Of a stretch of 64,000 nucleotides of DNA, positions 14,470 through 23,645 are shown in pieces. Each line of letters begins with the position of its first letter. Position 1 is the first letter of the stretch. Under the pieces are notes generated by a model. The model ran no database searches. It worked only from the letters and a program-made list of their open reading frames with translations, and was not told the DNA's origin. The position numbers and the translations under genes are program-made. Where the stretch lies: assembly GCF_947507565.1 (NCBI RefSeq), contig NC_089187.1, positions 2,294,001 through 2,358,000 of the forward strand, in the 5' to 3' direction. The DNA comes from Oscarella lobularis. Lineage: Eukaryota > Porifera > Homoscleromorpha > Homosclerophorida > Oscarellidae.

Positions 14470-15536
14470 TGCTGCTGCTGTTGAGACCTCCCGGAGGAGC
14501 AGGAAGATAAATGACTTGCATGGAATGCATGCCGGATCCGAAGGACGCTTCCAGTTGTTGAGCGAGAGAGGCAACGATTCTTCTTCCTTCGACGCTGTGA
14601 GGCTTAAGATCGCGTCCATCGAGCACAGCCTTATGCTCGGGAGCACCAAAAGCACACTAAAGAAACCCCATAGTACATAATTATTTATTATTTATTATAA
14701 TGAATCCAGGTGGACTTGGAATTCATTATTCTTACTAGGCAAGCCAGATAATGTTTGTGGCCAACAAAGTGGCCCAGGTTGGCGCTACTTCGTGAATCCA
14801 CGGTGCACTTGCACAATTGACACGTGATCGTGCCGTGACTCTGTCCTTCGCGCACAGTCAACTTAGCGTGCTGCAAGCCTTTCGAAAAAAATCAATAAAA
14901 ATTATTGATTATTAATTTTTTCTTACCAATTAAAGGATGGCCTTTGTATTGTTCGAAATCCTTGAGTATTGCTCGCGTCGTAGCCCTCGCGGCTTTGCTC
15001 GGCTTTTTCTTCTGTTTTGGACCGTGCTGTTGGCTCATCGGCATCGATGGAGCCGGCGTCGACGACGGCGTCGACGACGGCGTCGACGACGCCGTGAACG
15101 CGAAGGGACTTTGCGACTCTTTTTGTTGGCGAGCGACGCGAGTCTGGTGTTTTTTCCCCTTTTCGTGCGATTGCAGTTGCTCGAGTCCCGTCAGGGTGAG
15201 GTCGCACGACTTCGAAGCGAGATTAGAGTAGAAAGGAGAAGCCGGGGCCCTCTAACCTTGCAATGGTATTGCGATTTCGGTTTCGGCTCGGAATTTCGCG
15301 CTACTCGCGGCTTCCAAAGCTTTGGCTGGCCGGACGGCTGCGATTGGGGGGGATTCGGAGGGTAATAGGCAGCGGGAGAGTCGAATTGGGGCGGTGGGGG
15401 CACATGGGAATATTGAGGGGCCCCGATGTATGGGCTGTACGGAAGCTGTTGCTGAGGTGAAGTAAAATGCTAATACGCATCGTTCGCCGTCGTTGAAGGT
15501 CATCATAAGAGGGATTCTTACCGGAGCAGCGTGCAT
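14100..15536 (-). CDS. U1-type (matrin-like) C2H2 zinc-finger protein
   Basis: About seven exons on the minus strand. MHAAP (ATG 15536) leads into a Pro/Tyr/Gln-rich region. The first finger is YHCKSCDLTLTGLEQLQSHE...H, with long C2H2 spacing. A low-complexity Ser/Thr/Pro and Lys-rich linker follows (about 14960-15150). The second finger is ITCQLCKCTVDSRSSANLGH...GHKH (about 14745-14870). Such long-spaced fingers in ZNF346/ZNF385/ZMAT-type proteins bind double-stranded RNA or other nucleic acids. A later exon has a run of 14-15 glycines encoded by a GGC repeat at 14429-14470. CDS ends FRYPAEN-TAG at 14100. I cannot assign an orthologue. Confidence 0.78.
14429..14470 (-). repeat. GGC trinucleotide repeat coding poly-glycine
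   Basis: About fourteen CCG/GGC units (CGCCGC on the plus strand) followed by CTG-like units, inside the zinc-finger gene and translated as Gly then Ser. A likely polymorphic repeat. Confidence 0.8.
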
Positions 15537-15749
15537 CTTGAATTGCCACAAGTACTAACGTCCCGGACTGCCTTACAAAGCACGTCTTTTTGCGATTTTT
15601 ACAGGCAAAGGCCAAAAGAACGACCAAAACTCTTATGCTAGCGAGTGATGCACGCGCAGCTTAGAGGAATGCAAATCGATCTACTGTAGCGCACTCTAGT
15701 GTACTCAACGTCCTGTTTCTTCGCTTTGATCCTTTTCCCGCACTTCGTC

Positions 15750-16814
15750 ATGAAACCAGCTATCGTTATTGGCCTAAGCATACTGGGAATCATCTTCTTA
15801 CTCGCTCTCGTCGCGCTATTCGTAATCTGTCGACGCCGCTACTGCTCTCGCGCCGAATATCTCATCAAACGTCGCGCCAGTGAAACGTAAGAAATCCCTA
15901 TACGATTCGACGTAATTCCGATGGAAAGCGACGACGAATTTGGCGCGAATAATCGCCAAACGCTATCGACCGGAAGTGGCGGTGACATCTCCTCCTTTGT
16001 TTGCCTCTAGCGCTAGCACCGATGCGGAGAACGATGGTGTCGATGTCCAATGGTCGAAGGACGATGACGAAGTCAGTTTTCCGCCGGATCCCCGTATAGC
16101 GCGATTCGAGGTAAGGAAGTGATAAAAAGAAAATGGCGCTGAAAGGAACCTCTTTCTTCCGCCTTTCTGTCTTAGCAAATGAGCGAAGAAAGCGGATGTC
16201 TCGACGATCCATTGTAAGTGTCAATAAGGTTGGGTGTTTTCGTTACGAGTGGATTCTCTAGGGGTCTCATTCCTCATTGTCTCGAAGTGCTGAAAGTATT
16301 AATAAATTAAATTCACAATTTAAAAATTAATTATTGCTATTTATATAGACTTGCCATCAATTGACCGATCGACTTGTGGCTGTCACTATGAAGAACGCAT
16401 CTAAGGCCGAATCGAAGGAAAAAGTTGGAGAAATCGTAACAGTGGCTCGACGAATCACACCACGGTACAAACACTAACATATCGAATATAAAATTATTTA
16501 ATTGTTCATTCAGGGTGGATGACCTTGTCCGATCGATGTATCCGCCTCTGGATGCAAAGCTCATTGAAGCGCGAGCTACAGCTCTTCTCCTCTCCGTGAA
16601 TCACCTCGTTTTGGTCGCAAAGGGCGCGTGCAAGTTGCCGTACGCGCTCCAGTGGGTCGACGACTGTGTCCTGGCAATCGACGACCATCTGGAGACGCTT
16701 CGAAGCGCCGCCATGGCCGAGGAATTACAGTCGTCGCCGCCTAGCACGCCAGGAAGTGAGAGAGCGATGCTGGGAGGGAGTAACGGAACTTATGGGGGTA
16801 GTGGACGAAGATGA
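15750..16814 (+). CDS. TMEM98: TMEM98 single-pass membrane protein
   Basis: Start ATG 15750 gives MKPAIVIGLSILGIIFLLALVALF, an N-terminal membrane anchor followed by CRRRYC, matching the start of vertebrate TMEM98. Later exons give DEVSFPPDPRIARFE, GLIPHCLEVLK, CHQLTDRLVAVTMKN and the large last exon VDDLVRSMYPPLDAKLIEAR...LLLSVNHLVLV, which aligns closely with the vertebrate protein. TMEM98 is reported as a negative regulator of the myelin transcription factor MYRF. The protein ends SGGSGRR-TGA-like, with TGA at 16812-16814. An AATAAA lies about 80 bases downstream. The first copy of the 70-bp repeat begins one base after the stop codon. Confidence 0.92.
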
Positions 16815-16815
16815 A

Positions 16816-16885
16816 ACATATGACTGGGGGTGGGCGCGTTTCTCTTGTAACTAGGATTGGTTATACTGTAAAGATAGGCTTACGG
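16816..16885. repeat. 70-bp direct repeat, copy 1
   Basis: Lies in the presumed TMEM98 3' UTR, starting two bases after the stop. It matches 21954-22023 in the same orientation at 69 of 70 positions (GGGTGGGCGCG here, GGGTGGGGGCG there). Confidence 0.95.
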
Positions 16886-17072
16886 GGGGAAGAATAATAA
16901 ATGCTGAGATATATTGGCTGGAAGGGTTGTACATGAGAATCGCTTGACCAGACCAGAAGATAAAAAGATATGTGACCTGATTTCATTCAAAGGCAAATGA
17001 CGTGTTCTAGTACTGCGCAGCCAGACATACACATAGAAAAACTTGTCAAAAATCAGCTATTGGCTTTTTTCT

Positions 17073-20000
17073 TCAGCTGGTTAGTTTTTTCAGAGCATAG
17101 AGTTGCTTACCTAGACAGTCGGTGAGAGAACGATCTCGAACCATACCAGCAAGACGAGTGAGGGTTTTCAACGTCCTCACAGCTCTGTCCACGTCCTCTG
17201 TGGTTACGTCGCGAGATTCTAGGCGTGCACTTCCCTCTGAAGTCTTTAAAGAACTACCTGCAAAAATTACAAATTTAGTACTGTAACAGGATATTATCTC
17301 TAGTCTAACTTAAAGTCTTCTTATCTCTCAAGTCATCCGTCACTTTCTTGATGCGTTCTAAGTGGTTGCCAATGAGAGGCAGTCGAATTATTGAGTCCGA
17401 TACTTTGCAGTCAAGCAGGCGCATGTCCAAAAGAAGCTGCACCTGCATTTTGATCAAGTCTATGATCTCGCTGCTGTCCTACATAAATCCATGCAGTAAA
17501 TTATGCGGCTAGACTTTTGAGTGTACCTCTATCTTTGAGCAAAGACCTCCAGACGACTCGGAAACAGACGAAAATGCTTTCATAGTAAAGCTGTCATTGC
17601 AACAGGTGACAGTGAAAATAGCAATGTTTCTGGATCGACATTTTTCCGCAAGAAGAAGCCAGTCATGATTTTTTGGGCAACCTTATTAGAAGAAATCATA
17701 GCTCCATCCGAGTCTCGTATTATAAACCCTGTTACCTTTTGGAAAAGCGTCCCTACATGGATAATCCTTCATACCGTGCGGAGGAGCATCTCCTATTAGA
17801 ACAGCTAATCGAGCTGCCTGTGGTCGCATTTTCTCATCCCAATTTAGTTGAGAGAGTTCAAACAAAGCGTCAGCAACTGCTTCAGGGTTATCACCGCCTC
17901 CTGAAACAACGTCTGTTACGTTTTTCCTCTAATGACTGTCATAGTTTACCGTGTGCTTTAAAACGATTTATAGCGGTTTTGATTTTGTCAACATTTTCAG
18001 TAAAAGGCCAGACTTCAGTAACGTAAGTTGTCTCCTAAAGAACAACGTTTTACGCCTCAGTTGAAAAATTGGCTTTAATTAAAAAGCTACTTCTGGGGGA
18101 TGATCTCTGTACGCTATAAGAGCAATTCTCAGGTTCGTGTGTAGCTTCTCAAGCTTAACTGCATTGATCAGGTTTTGCATTAGGCGTTGCGCTTGTTTTA
18201 TCTCGCCACCTGCACCGCAGCGCACATGTAACAAATTTGAACGGCCGAGTATAATTACTTGCTTACTCATGCTACTGGTTGTGTCACACATAATAGCCAG
18301 GTCTATTTCACCAACCCCTTCACTTCGAGAAAAGCTGACGTCTTCTTCACTGTAATCCCCTGGGGTATAGTCAGCTTTGCTGCCCAATAAAATGTGACAA
18401 CAATGCTTGAAACAGATTGTTACAATACCTTATTGATGAAGGAATCACTGCTTTGGTTCCTTGCAAATTGACGACGTGAGGAGAGCTTTTAATAGACTTG
18501 TCATTCATTGTTATGTGAAACTCATAACGACCGGCTTTGGAAAACTCATAAGCGACGGGGTACGTTCCGTCTTCTTCATCCCGAACGACCAAACTGCTGT
18601 TAGGACTTTTGTCCAGCGTGGAAACTGTGATTTCGTTCTTTGTAAAGATAAACAAGAGTTACACTAGCTATTACTAATTTACGCCAGTCAATAACCGTAT
18701 CAGAATAAAGTATGACGGGAGGTATGCCTTGAACAAGTGCAAAATTTAAGGCAGAAGGAAACATTTGAAAATTCTAGGGCCTAGAGTCTTAAACACTTTA
18801 TACAGTGACGAGGCAAATGGACGAAGTGTCATGAAAATTTCGGTGTACCAAGACAAAAATTGCTACTGTCTGTGTCTATCTAGACTGGCGTAAGTTCACG
18901 TGCACGTATCATGATTATTACCGTAGGCGACGACTTTACCGTGATTCTTACGCGGTCTCCTCCTTTTCCCCTCAGCCTTCCCTTCTCGTCAGAAGCAAAC
19001 ACAGTAAAACTGTACCGACAATTAACATGACCATTTTCAGATAGACCAGGTCCGTCGGCGAAGCTTTGTTCCGGATAAGTTGCTCCTGCACGTAATTAGA
19101 GCAATATTATTAGGTTTGTACTAAGCATCTGCATCTGCCTATACCAGGTGAAACAGCCAGTTCATCTTTCGCTGCTTCAGTATAATGAAGCACTTCAATC
19201 TCTTCACGTGAAAGAGATTTAAGAGGATTTCCCTCTCGAAAAGATATTCCAAGAGGCGTGTCGCCACATGTATCTCTTACATACATGTTTGCACCTAATC
19301 AATGTACACCTTAAAGATTGAAAAATAGCCTAGACGGTTACGTACCAGAGTCTGCCAAAAGTTTTGCCAAGGGAATGTGTGACTTCAGGACTGCGTAGTG
19401 CATTGCAGTCTTTCCAGAGCAATCCCTTGCGTCAATAATGACGCCTGTGTCAAGAAGGCGCTGAACCAAGCGGCTGTAGCCGCGTTTGCAACACAAGTGT
19501 AACGGCGTCTAAAATCTTACGTCATTTTAAGAAATCTTTCACTGCAAAAGTGTTCACCAGTCCATTGCGGTTGGACGCTTTCACGTCTGCTCCTTTATCC
19601 ATAAACTTTATTGCCACACTTTCAAAATCTTTGTCGAGAGCGACCAGCAGAGGAGTATTGCCGTCTTTGTCGAAAGCGTTTACGTCAGCATCCCTGTCGC
19701 AAAGAATATCAATAGCCGCTTCGTTTTTCATTCGACTGGCAACGTGAAGCGGAGTGCAGCCATCTTCGTCAGCGATGTTGGGATCAGCTCCTCTTCGCAA
19801 AAGTTCTTCGGTCACTTCAGTCAGAGTCGCGTCTGCAGCAGAAGCATGAAGCGCGGTTTTTCCTGCCTTGTTTCGATGATTGACATCAGCTTCGTAGTCT
19901 ACGAGGATACCGACTGTCTTGGAATCCGTGCATCGGCTCAATGGTTGATTTTTCTCTTCGTCTTCCGCGGTAACAGTATCAGGAGCTTCTTGTGCAAGAA

Positions 20001-21799
20001 CAAGAGCAGTTTCGGCAGAACGCTCTCTAGCAGCTACCTGAACAAAGGAGTCAAAACAACTTAGAGATGAATTTTTCTGCTTACGTCCATGGGGGCTTCG
20101 TCTTCTTCATTTCTAGCTCTTGGATCTGCTCCAAGCTTAATTGCAAGTCTAACCGAGTCGGCGCTGTCGTAGATAGCGCCAGTGAACAAGCAATTCTCTC
20201 CCGCATCGTTGCATTTATTGACATCAGCTTCATAAAAATATGTTTGCTAATGGCGTAACAGCACATCACCGCACCTTTCGCATCTTCTTTCAAATAAAGG
20301 ATTACATCGAGTCTGTCTTCTTCACAGGCAAAATGCACAGGCAGCTTTTTCTCGCTCTCTTCTCCAGCAGGTAATTCGGCGTTCGCACTGTCCCACTCAA
20401 CGAGAGTCTTCACAATGGAAAGTTGACCTCGTCTCGCAGCGAGGTGAATAGGAGCACATCCAGTCTGCAAAGAAATATTTTTAATTATGTACCTTTGACT
20501 CTCAGCCGTCTTCTCTGTACAAACTTTGTCCAAGATATCCCAACAAGCGCCTTTGCGTAGTAGCATAAGAGCAATTTCCGGGTTGCTGCAATGTCCAGCC
20601 GCCGTGTGCAAAGCAGTTTGGTGCTGCACGTTTCTCTCATTGATGTCCACGACATCTTCTAATTCGGCTTTGATTTCTTTCGGATCGTTTCTGAGAATGA
20701 TTTTCTGCGCGTAAAATGTTTTCACGTTCAAATTTTAGCTGGATATATAGACGCTCATACCTGAAGGCGCGTGAATGCACAGCCAGACTTGCTGGTAATC
20801 ATTTGAACTTTTTTAGCTACATTTCCTGCTCCGCGTTCACTATAAGACACCCCACATAGGTATGACAACATGAATTTGGAGATCATAGTACCCTTCTGAA
20901 TCCTTTTCTACCGTACGATGTTCTTTTTCTTCGTGATTGCATTCCATGCACTTAGACTCGATGTCTTCTAAACGCTCATCTCCTGCGTCTTTTCGGCGCA
21001 AAGAAAAAGCACGCTTCTTGAATTTCATGCATTTGCAATCCGTCGCACGGCAGCTCCTAATATTGCGAAAAGGAAAACCGAATTCCTTGCAGACGCCGTC
21101 AATCATTCCCGATGAGATGAACCGCCCACCGGCAAATCCTACACATCACACAATGTGACGCGTGAGCCAGGATGGCTCCACCCATGTTTGCAAACACAGT
21201 TTTACCGTGTTTGCAAACATGGGTGGAGCCGTAAAAGCATGCAATACGGCATACCCAAGCTTCGCTTGAGGATGCCTTTCTCTTCTTCTGTCAGTTTGAC
21301 GCTCATTTTTGATTCGTACACAGAAAGCCACTTGTCAGATTCGATTTCAACTTCCTGTTTAAAACGCGTCCGTCACTCAAAAATAAGAAACAATGCGTTC
21401 CCTTACCTCGTCAAAAGCGTCGTTCCAGAAGTTCCGCGCGGAAGGCGTCTCAATCAGCGAGCTAGCTGTTGGGGCGCCTCCCTTGTAGTTGTACCGAAAA
21501 CTGATGTGATGCAAGTCATCGAGGAGTTTTTCAACGGTCTCCATTTCGGCGGCATCTAGGGATCGATGACGCTTCAATTTAGGCTTGATTCTCTTTAGTC
21601 GTTTGTTAAGGGTTTTCATCAATTCTAGGAAGTGTTTTTGTTCTTCTGTTGGTTTATTGCGCGTTGCTTTGGCCACGAATTCGACAGCTTCTTCAACAGC
21701 TTTTATAATATGGAGAGCTGGAGTCGTCATCTTGAGGCTCTTTATGTCTTCTACCAGCGATTCGAAATTGTTGAGCACAGACTTGTGAGCGTCTTCCAT
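17073..21799 (-). CDS. Ankyrin/filamin-repeat/VWA-domain protein
   Basis: Large multi-exon gene from ATG 21799 (MEDAHKSVLNNFESLVEDI) to TGA 17073. In order: a helical N-terminal region (about 21380-21799); a Cys/His-rich segment (CRATDCKCMKF ... KCMECNHEEKEH, about 20900-21080) that may bind zinc; eight to ten ankyrin repeats over 19330-20730 (QTALHTAAGHCSNPEIALML, CAPIHLAARRGQLSIVKTL, KTALHASAADATLTEVTEEL, CTPLHVASRMKNEAAIDIL); a filamin-type immunoglobulin repeat (DEEDGTYPVAYEFSKAGRYE, about 18400-18650); and a VWA domain with MIDAS motif DTTSS (about 17690-18390), continuing GGGDNPEAVADAL and LAVLIGDAPPHG. The final exon is helical. I know no standard orthologue. It is likely a cytosolic scaffold. 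The gene is bracketed by the 70-bp direct repeats. Confidence 0.8.
21174..21230. repeat. Perfect 24-bp inverted repeat (hairpin) in an intron
   Basis: Arms 21174-21197 and 21207-21230 are exact reverse complements with a 9-base loop. The arm begins GGCTCCACCCATGTTTGC. It sits inside an intron of the ankyrin/filamin/VWA gene, whose flanking exons end KGILKRSL and resume with FAGGRFISS. Confidence 0.95.
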
Positions 21800-22143
21800 G
21801 ATGAGAGCAAATGCGTAATGGTTCGGGATAGGTGATAGATGTCACGTGATTCTAAATAACACGTGAATTGAACTGAACATTGTCTTGCGATGAAAGTGCA
21901 TGAAAATGTTCACTGTTCCTATTTCAAAATTTGTAATGGGGAGGGGATGTTGTACATATGACTGGGGGTGGGGGCGTTTCTCTTGTAACTAGGATTGGTT
22001 ATACTGTAAAGATAGGCTTACGGTAGGCAAAAAAGACCTCTTTAAAACACGAATTTGATCACAGAAAAGCGAATCTTACATCTAACGTTGTTAATATTTT
22101 TCGTTTTCACATATCTAGTACGTATTCCATGTAGAAATTTCGG
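21800..22143. promoter_or_regulatory. Upstream region of the ankyrin/filamin/VWA gene
   Basis: Two CACGTG palindromes lie at 21843-21848 and 21860-21865, 44 and 61 bases upstream of the ATG. The second 70-bp repeat copy lies at 21954-22023. Nothing else is recognised. Confidence 0.5.
21954..22023. repeat. 70-bp direct repeat, copy 2
   Basis: Second copy of 16816-16885 (69/70 identical, same orientation), 155 bases upstream of the ankyrin/filamin/VWA gene start. The matched block starts ACATATGACTGGGGGTGGG and ends TAGGCTTACGG. Confidence 0.95.
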
Positions 22144-22495
22144 CTAGATGCATCTTAGCACTGTTTTCTTACTCTCAGATAATGCCTCTCCTGTAAAGAT
22201 GGCTTCTTGGACTACGTTTCGTGCGATCGCATCTCCTTCAGTCCAGAGCGTCGTGCCGAAGAGGGCCCCCACGAGTCTCTGTCGAATATTCGCTCGCTGC
22301 GGCCTCATTTCTTCGACTGCGATCGGTGGAAGGTCGATTTCTTCGTCTTTATCAGGAAGAACGACGCCGCTATCGAAAGATAGCTCTAATTTCTAGAGTG
22401 CGTTAGCGCGACCGCCCTATTTTCGATGACGAAGCGTAAGACGAAACCGTGAAGAAGGAGGCGTCCGCCGTCCACGAAGCCTTCTTCGTCGCCAT
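22144..22495 (-). CDS. Small protein of unknown function
   Basis: Two exons, 22495-22443 and 22369-22144, joined by a 73-bp GT/AG intron, give a 92-residue protein. It starts MATKKASWTADASFF, has an acidic middle (VVLPDKDEEIDLPP), and ends in a likely helical region (RQRLVGALFGTTLW, AIARNVVQEAIF). The combined exon length is divisible by three and the second exon is open throughout. No family is recognised; no signal peptide or membrane segment is seen. The splice choice is mine and could be wrong. Confidence 0.45.
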
Positions 22496-22568
22496 CTTGA
22501 ACTTGGTGCGTCATGGCGTCGGTGCTTGCGTCATTTCATTGCCAAAAATAAATTGCTGACCAAGCAAT

Positions 22569-22596
22569 CGTAAACCGGTTTGAAAACCGGTTTACG
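22569..22596. repeat. 13-bp palindrome
   Basis: Arms CGTAAACCGGTTT and its exact reverse complement separated by two bases, in the gap upstream of the small gene. AAACCGGTTT resembles paired binding sites such as grainyhead (AACCGGTT) sites; this is only a motif match. Confidence 0.6.
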
Positions 22597-22639
22597 AATT
22601 CGCGCCTAATTCGGTGAAACAAATCAGAGCGCTGGATAA

Positions 22640-23540
22640 GCCCCACGTGACCCCAACGGACCAATGAGCGCGCTGGGCGGGGTTACGCTGTTCATAAGCG
22701 AAGTGCACACCGATTTCTCTTCAGTTGCGGCTGAGGGTGGATGCGGCGTGGTTCGCCACGTCTCGTCCTTGAACGGACCGGCTCGGGGGAAGTCAAAAGG
22801 CAAGTCTGGATTGGCGGATCAGCGTGGCCCACGGTTTTTACCGTGCCGGAGCCTTAGGCAGGGCGAAGGGGGGCTTCGGCCTCGGTACGCGCACTGGGCG
22901 AAACGATCGCTTAGGTCTTATTGTTGCTAACAAGCACGAACCGCGCTAGGCTCGAGCGGTTACGGCTTGGAGGGGGTGTTCAAAAACGGTCTGGTTGCCG
23001 GCACTTTTCTCACCCGATAGCACGATTAGACCGAGGATGATCCGGCTCAGGTGAAGTCTATTCGGCATTGCACTGTCTTTCTTGTCGGCCTCTACAAACA
23101 GTGGTCGGCCGTTCTCCAACTCAGAAGCCCTGGTTCTTGGCCTTGTGCCTACCAATGTGGTCAGGTATCGTCGCGCCGGGGGACTCGGTATTAGGGACCG
23201 ACTACTCGTCCAGGCGGATACTGATTGAGGGGGCTAATGAAGCAGCAACTCACCCGAAACTTTTTGGAAGGGAGTCATCGCTTTGCGAAGACTTCCCTGG
23301 GCTACGAAGCGTCCGAACCTCCACGCGGTGTAGCCTGGGTAACGCTAATACGGACGCAACCAAAAGGTACGTACGACGATTATTTGACAGTGACTAATAG
23401 GATTTCTTTTTTAGGTCGCGCGATGAAAGAAGAAGACGATCGACGGCGAAGACGAAGACAGAACGAGGAAGACGTAGGACAAGTTAGAGATTTTTTAGTA
23501 CTGCATGGGGTGTACAATCGAGTGTGTAGAAATAAATAGT
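22640..23540 (+). ncRNA. Candidate structured, spliced transcript of unknown nature
   Basis: An unusual GC-rich tract with no convincing long coding frame. It opens with CCAAT (22660s) and GGGCGGGG promoter-like motifs. It contains several compact perfect stem-loops, for example CGTGGTTCGCCACG, GTCCTTGAACGGAC, CACGGTTTTTACCGTG and GGCTTCGGCC, two of them with TTCG loops. It ends at a strong donor (AAAAG/GTACGT at 23366) matched by an acceptor (CTTTTTTAG at 23414). If spliced there, a weak frame from ATG 23157 would run to an Arg-rich end (SRDERRRRST), so a small protein gene is the alternative. It did not resemble rRNA, SRP RNA or RNase P RNA as I know them. Confidence 0.25.
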
Positions 23541-23645
23541 CTACTGTATGTGCACAAAACGCGTGGCCGCCACGAGCAAGCAGTGTACGTCCGTTTCCTG
23601 GGTGGGTTCCCTACCGTCGGCTTCCTTTGTTCATTCGATCTCGAG

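Noticed and set aside
22946-23155. Minus-strand 69-codon frame in the structured tract
   Set aside because: Starts at its own ATG but has no recognisable family or splice partner, and overlaps the plus-strand stem-loops; no support beyond being open.
23170-23260. RILIEGAN in a plus frame, reminiscent of adenylosuccinate synthetase
   Set aside because: The match is only eight residues and the following sequence does not continue the family motif.
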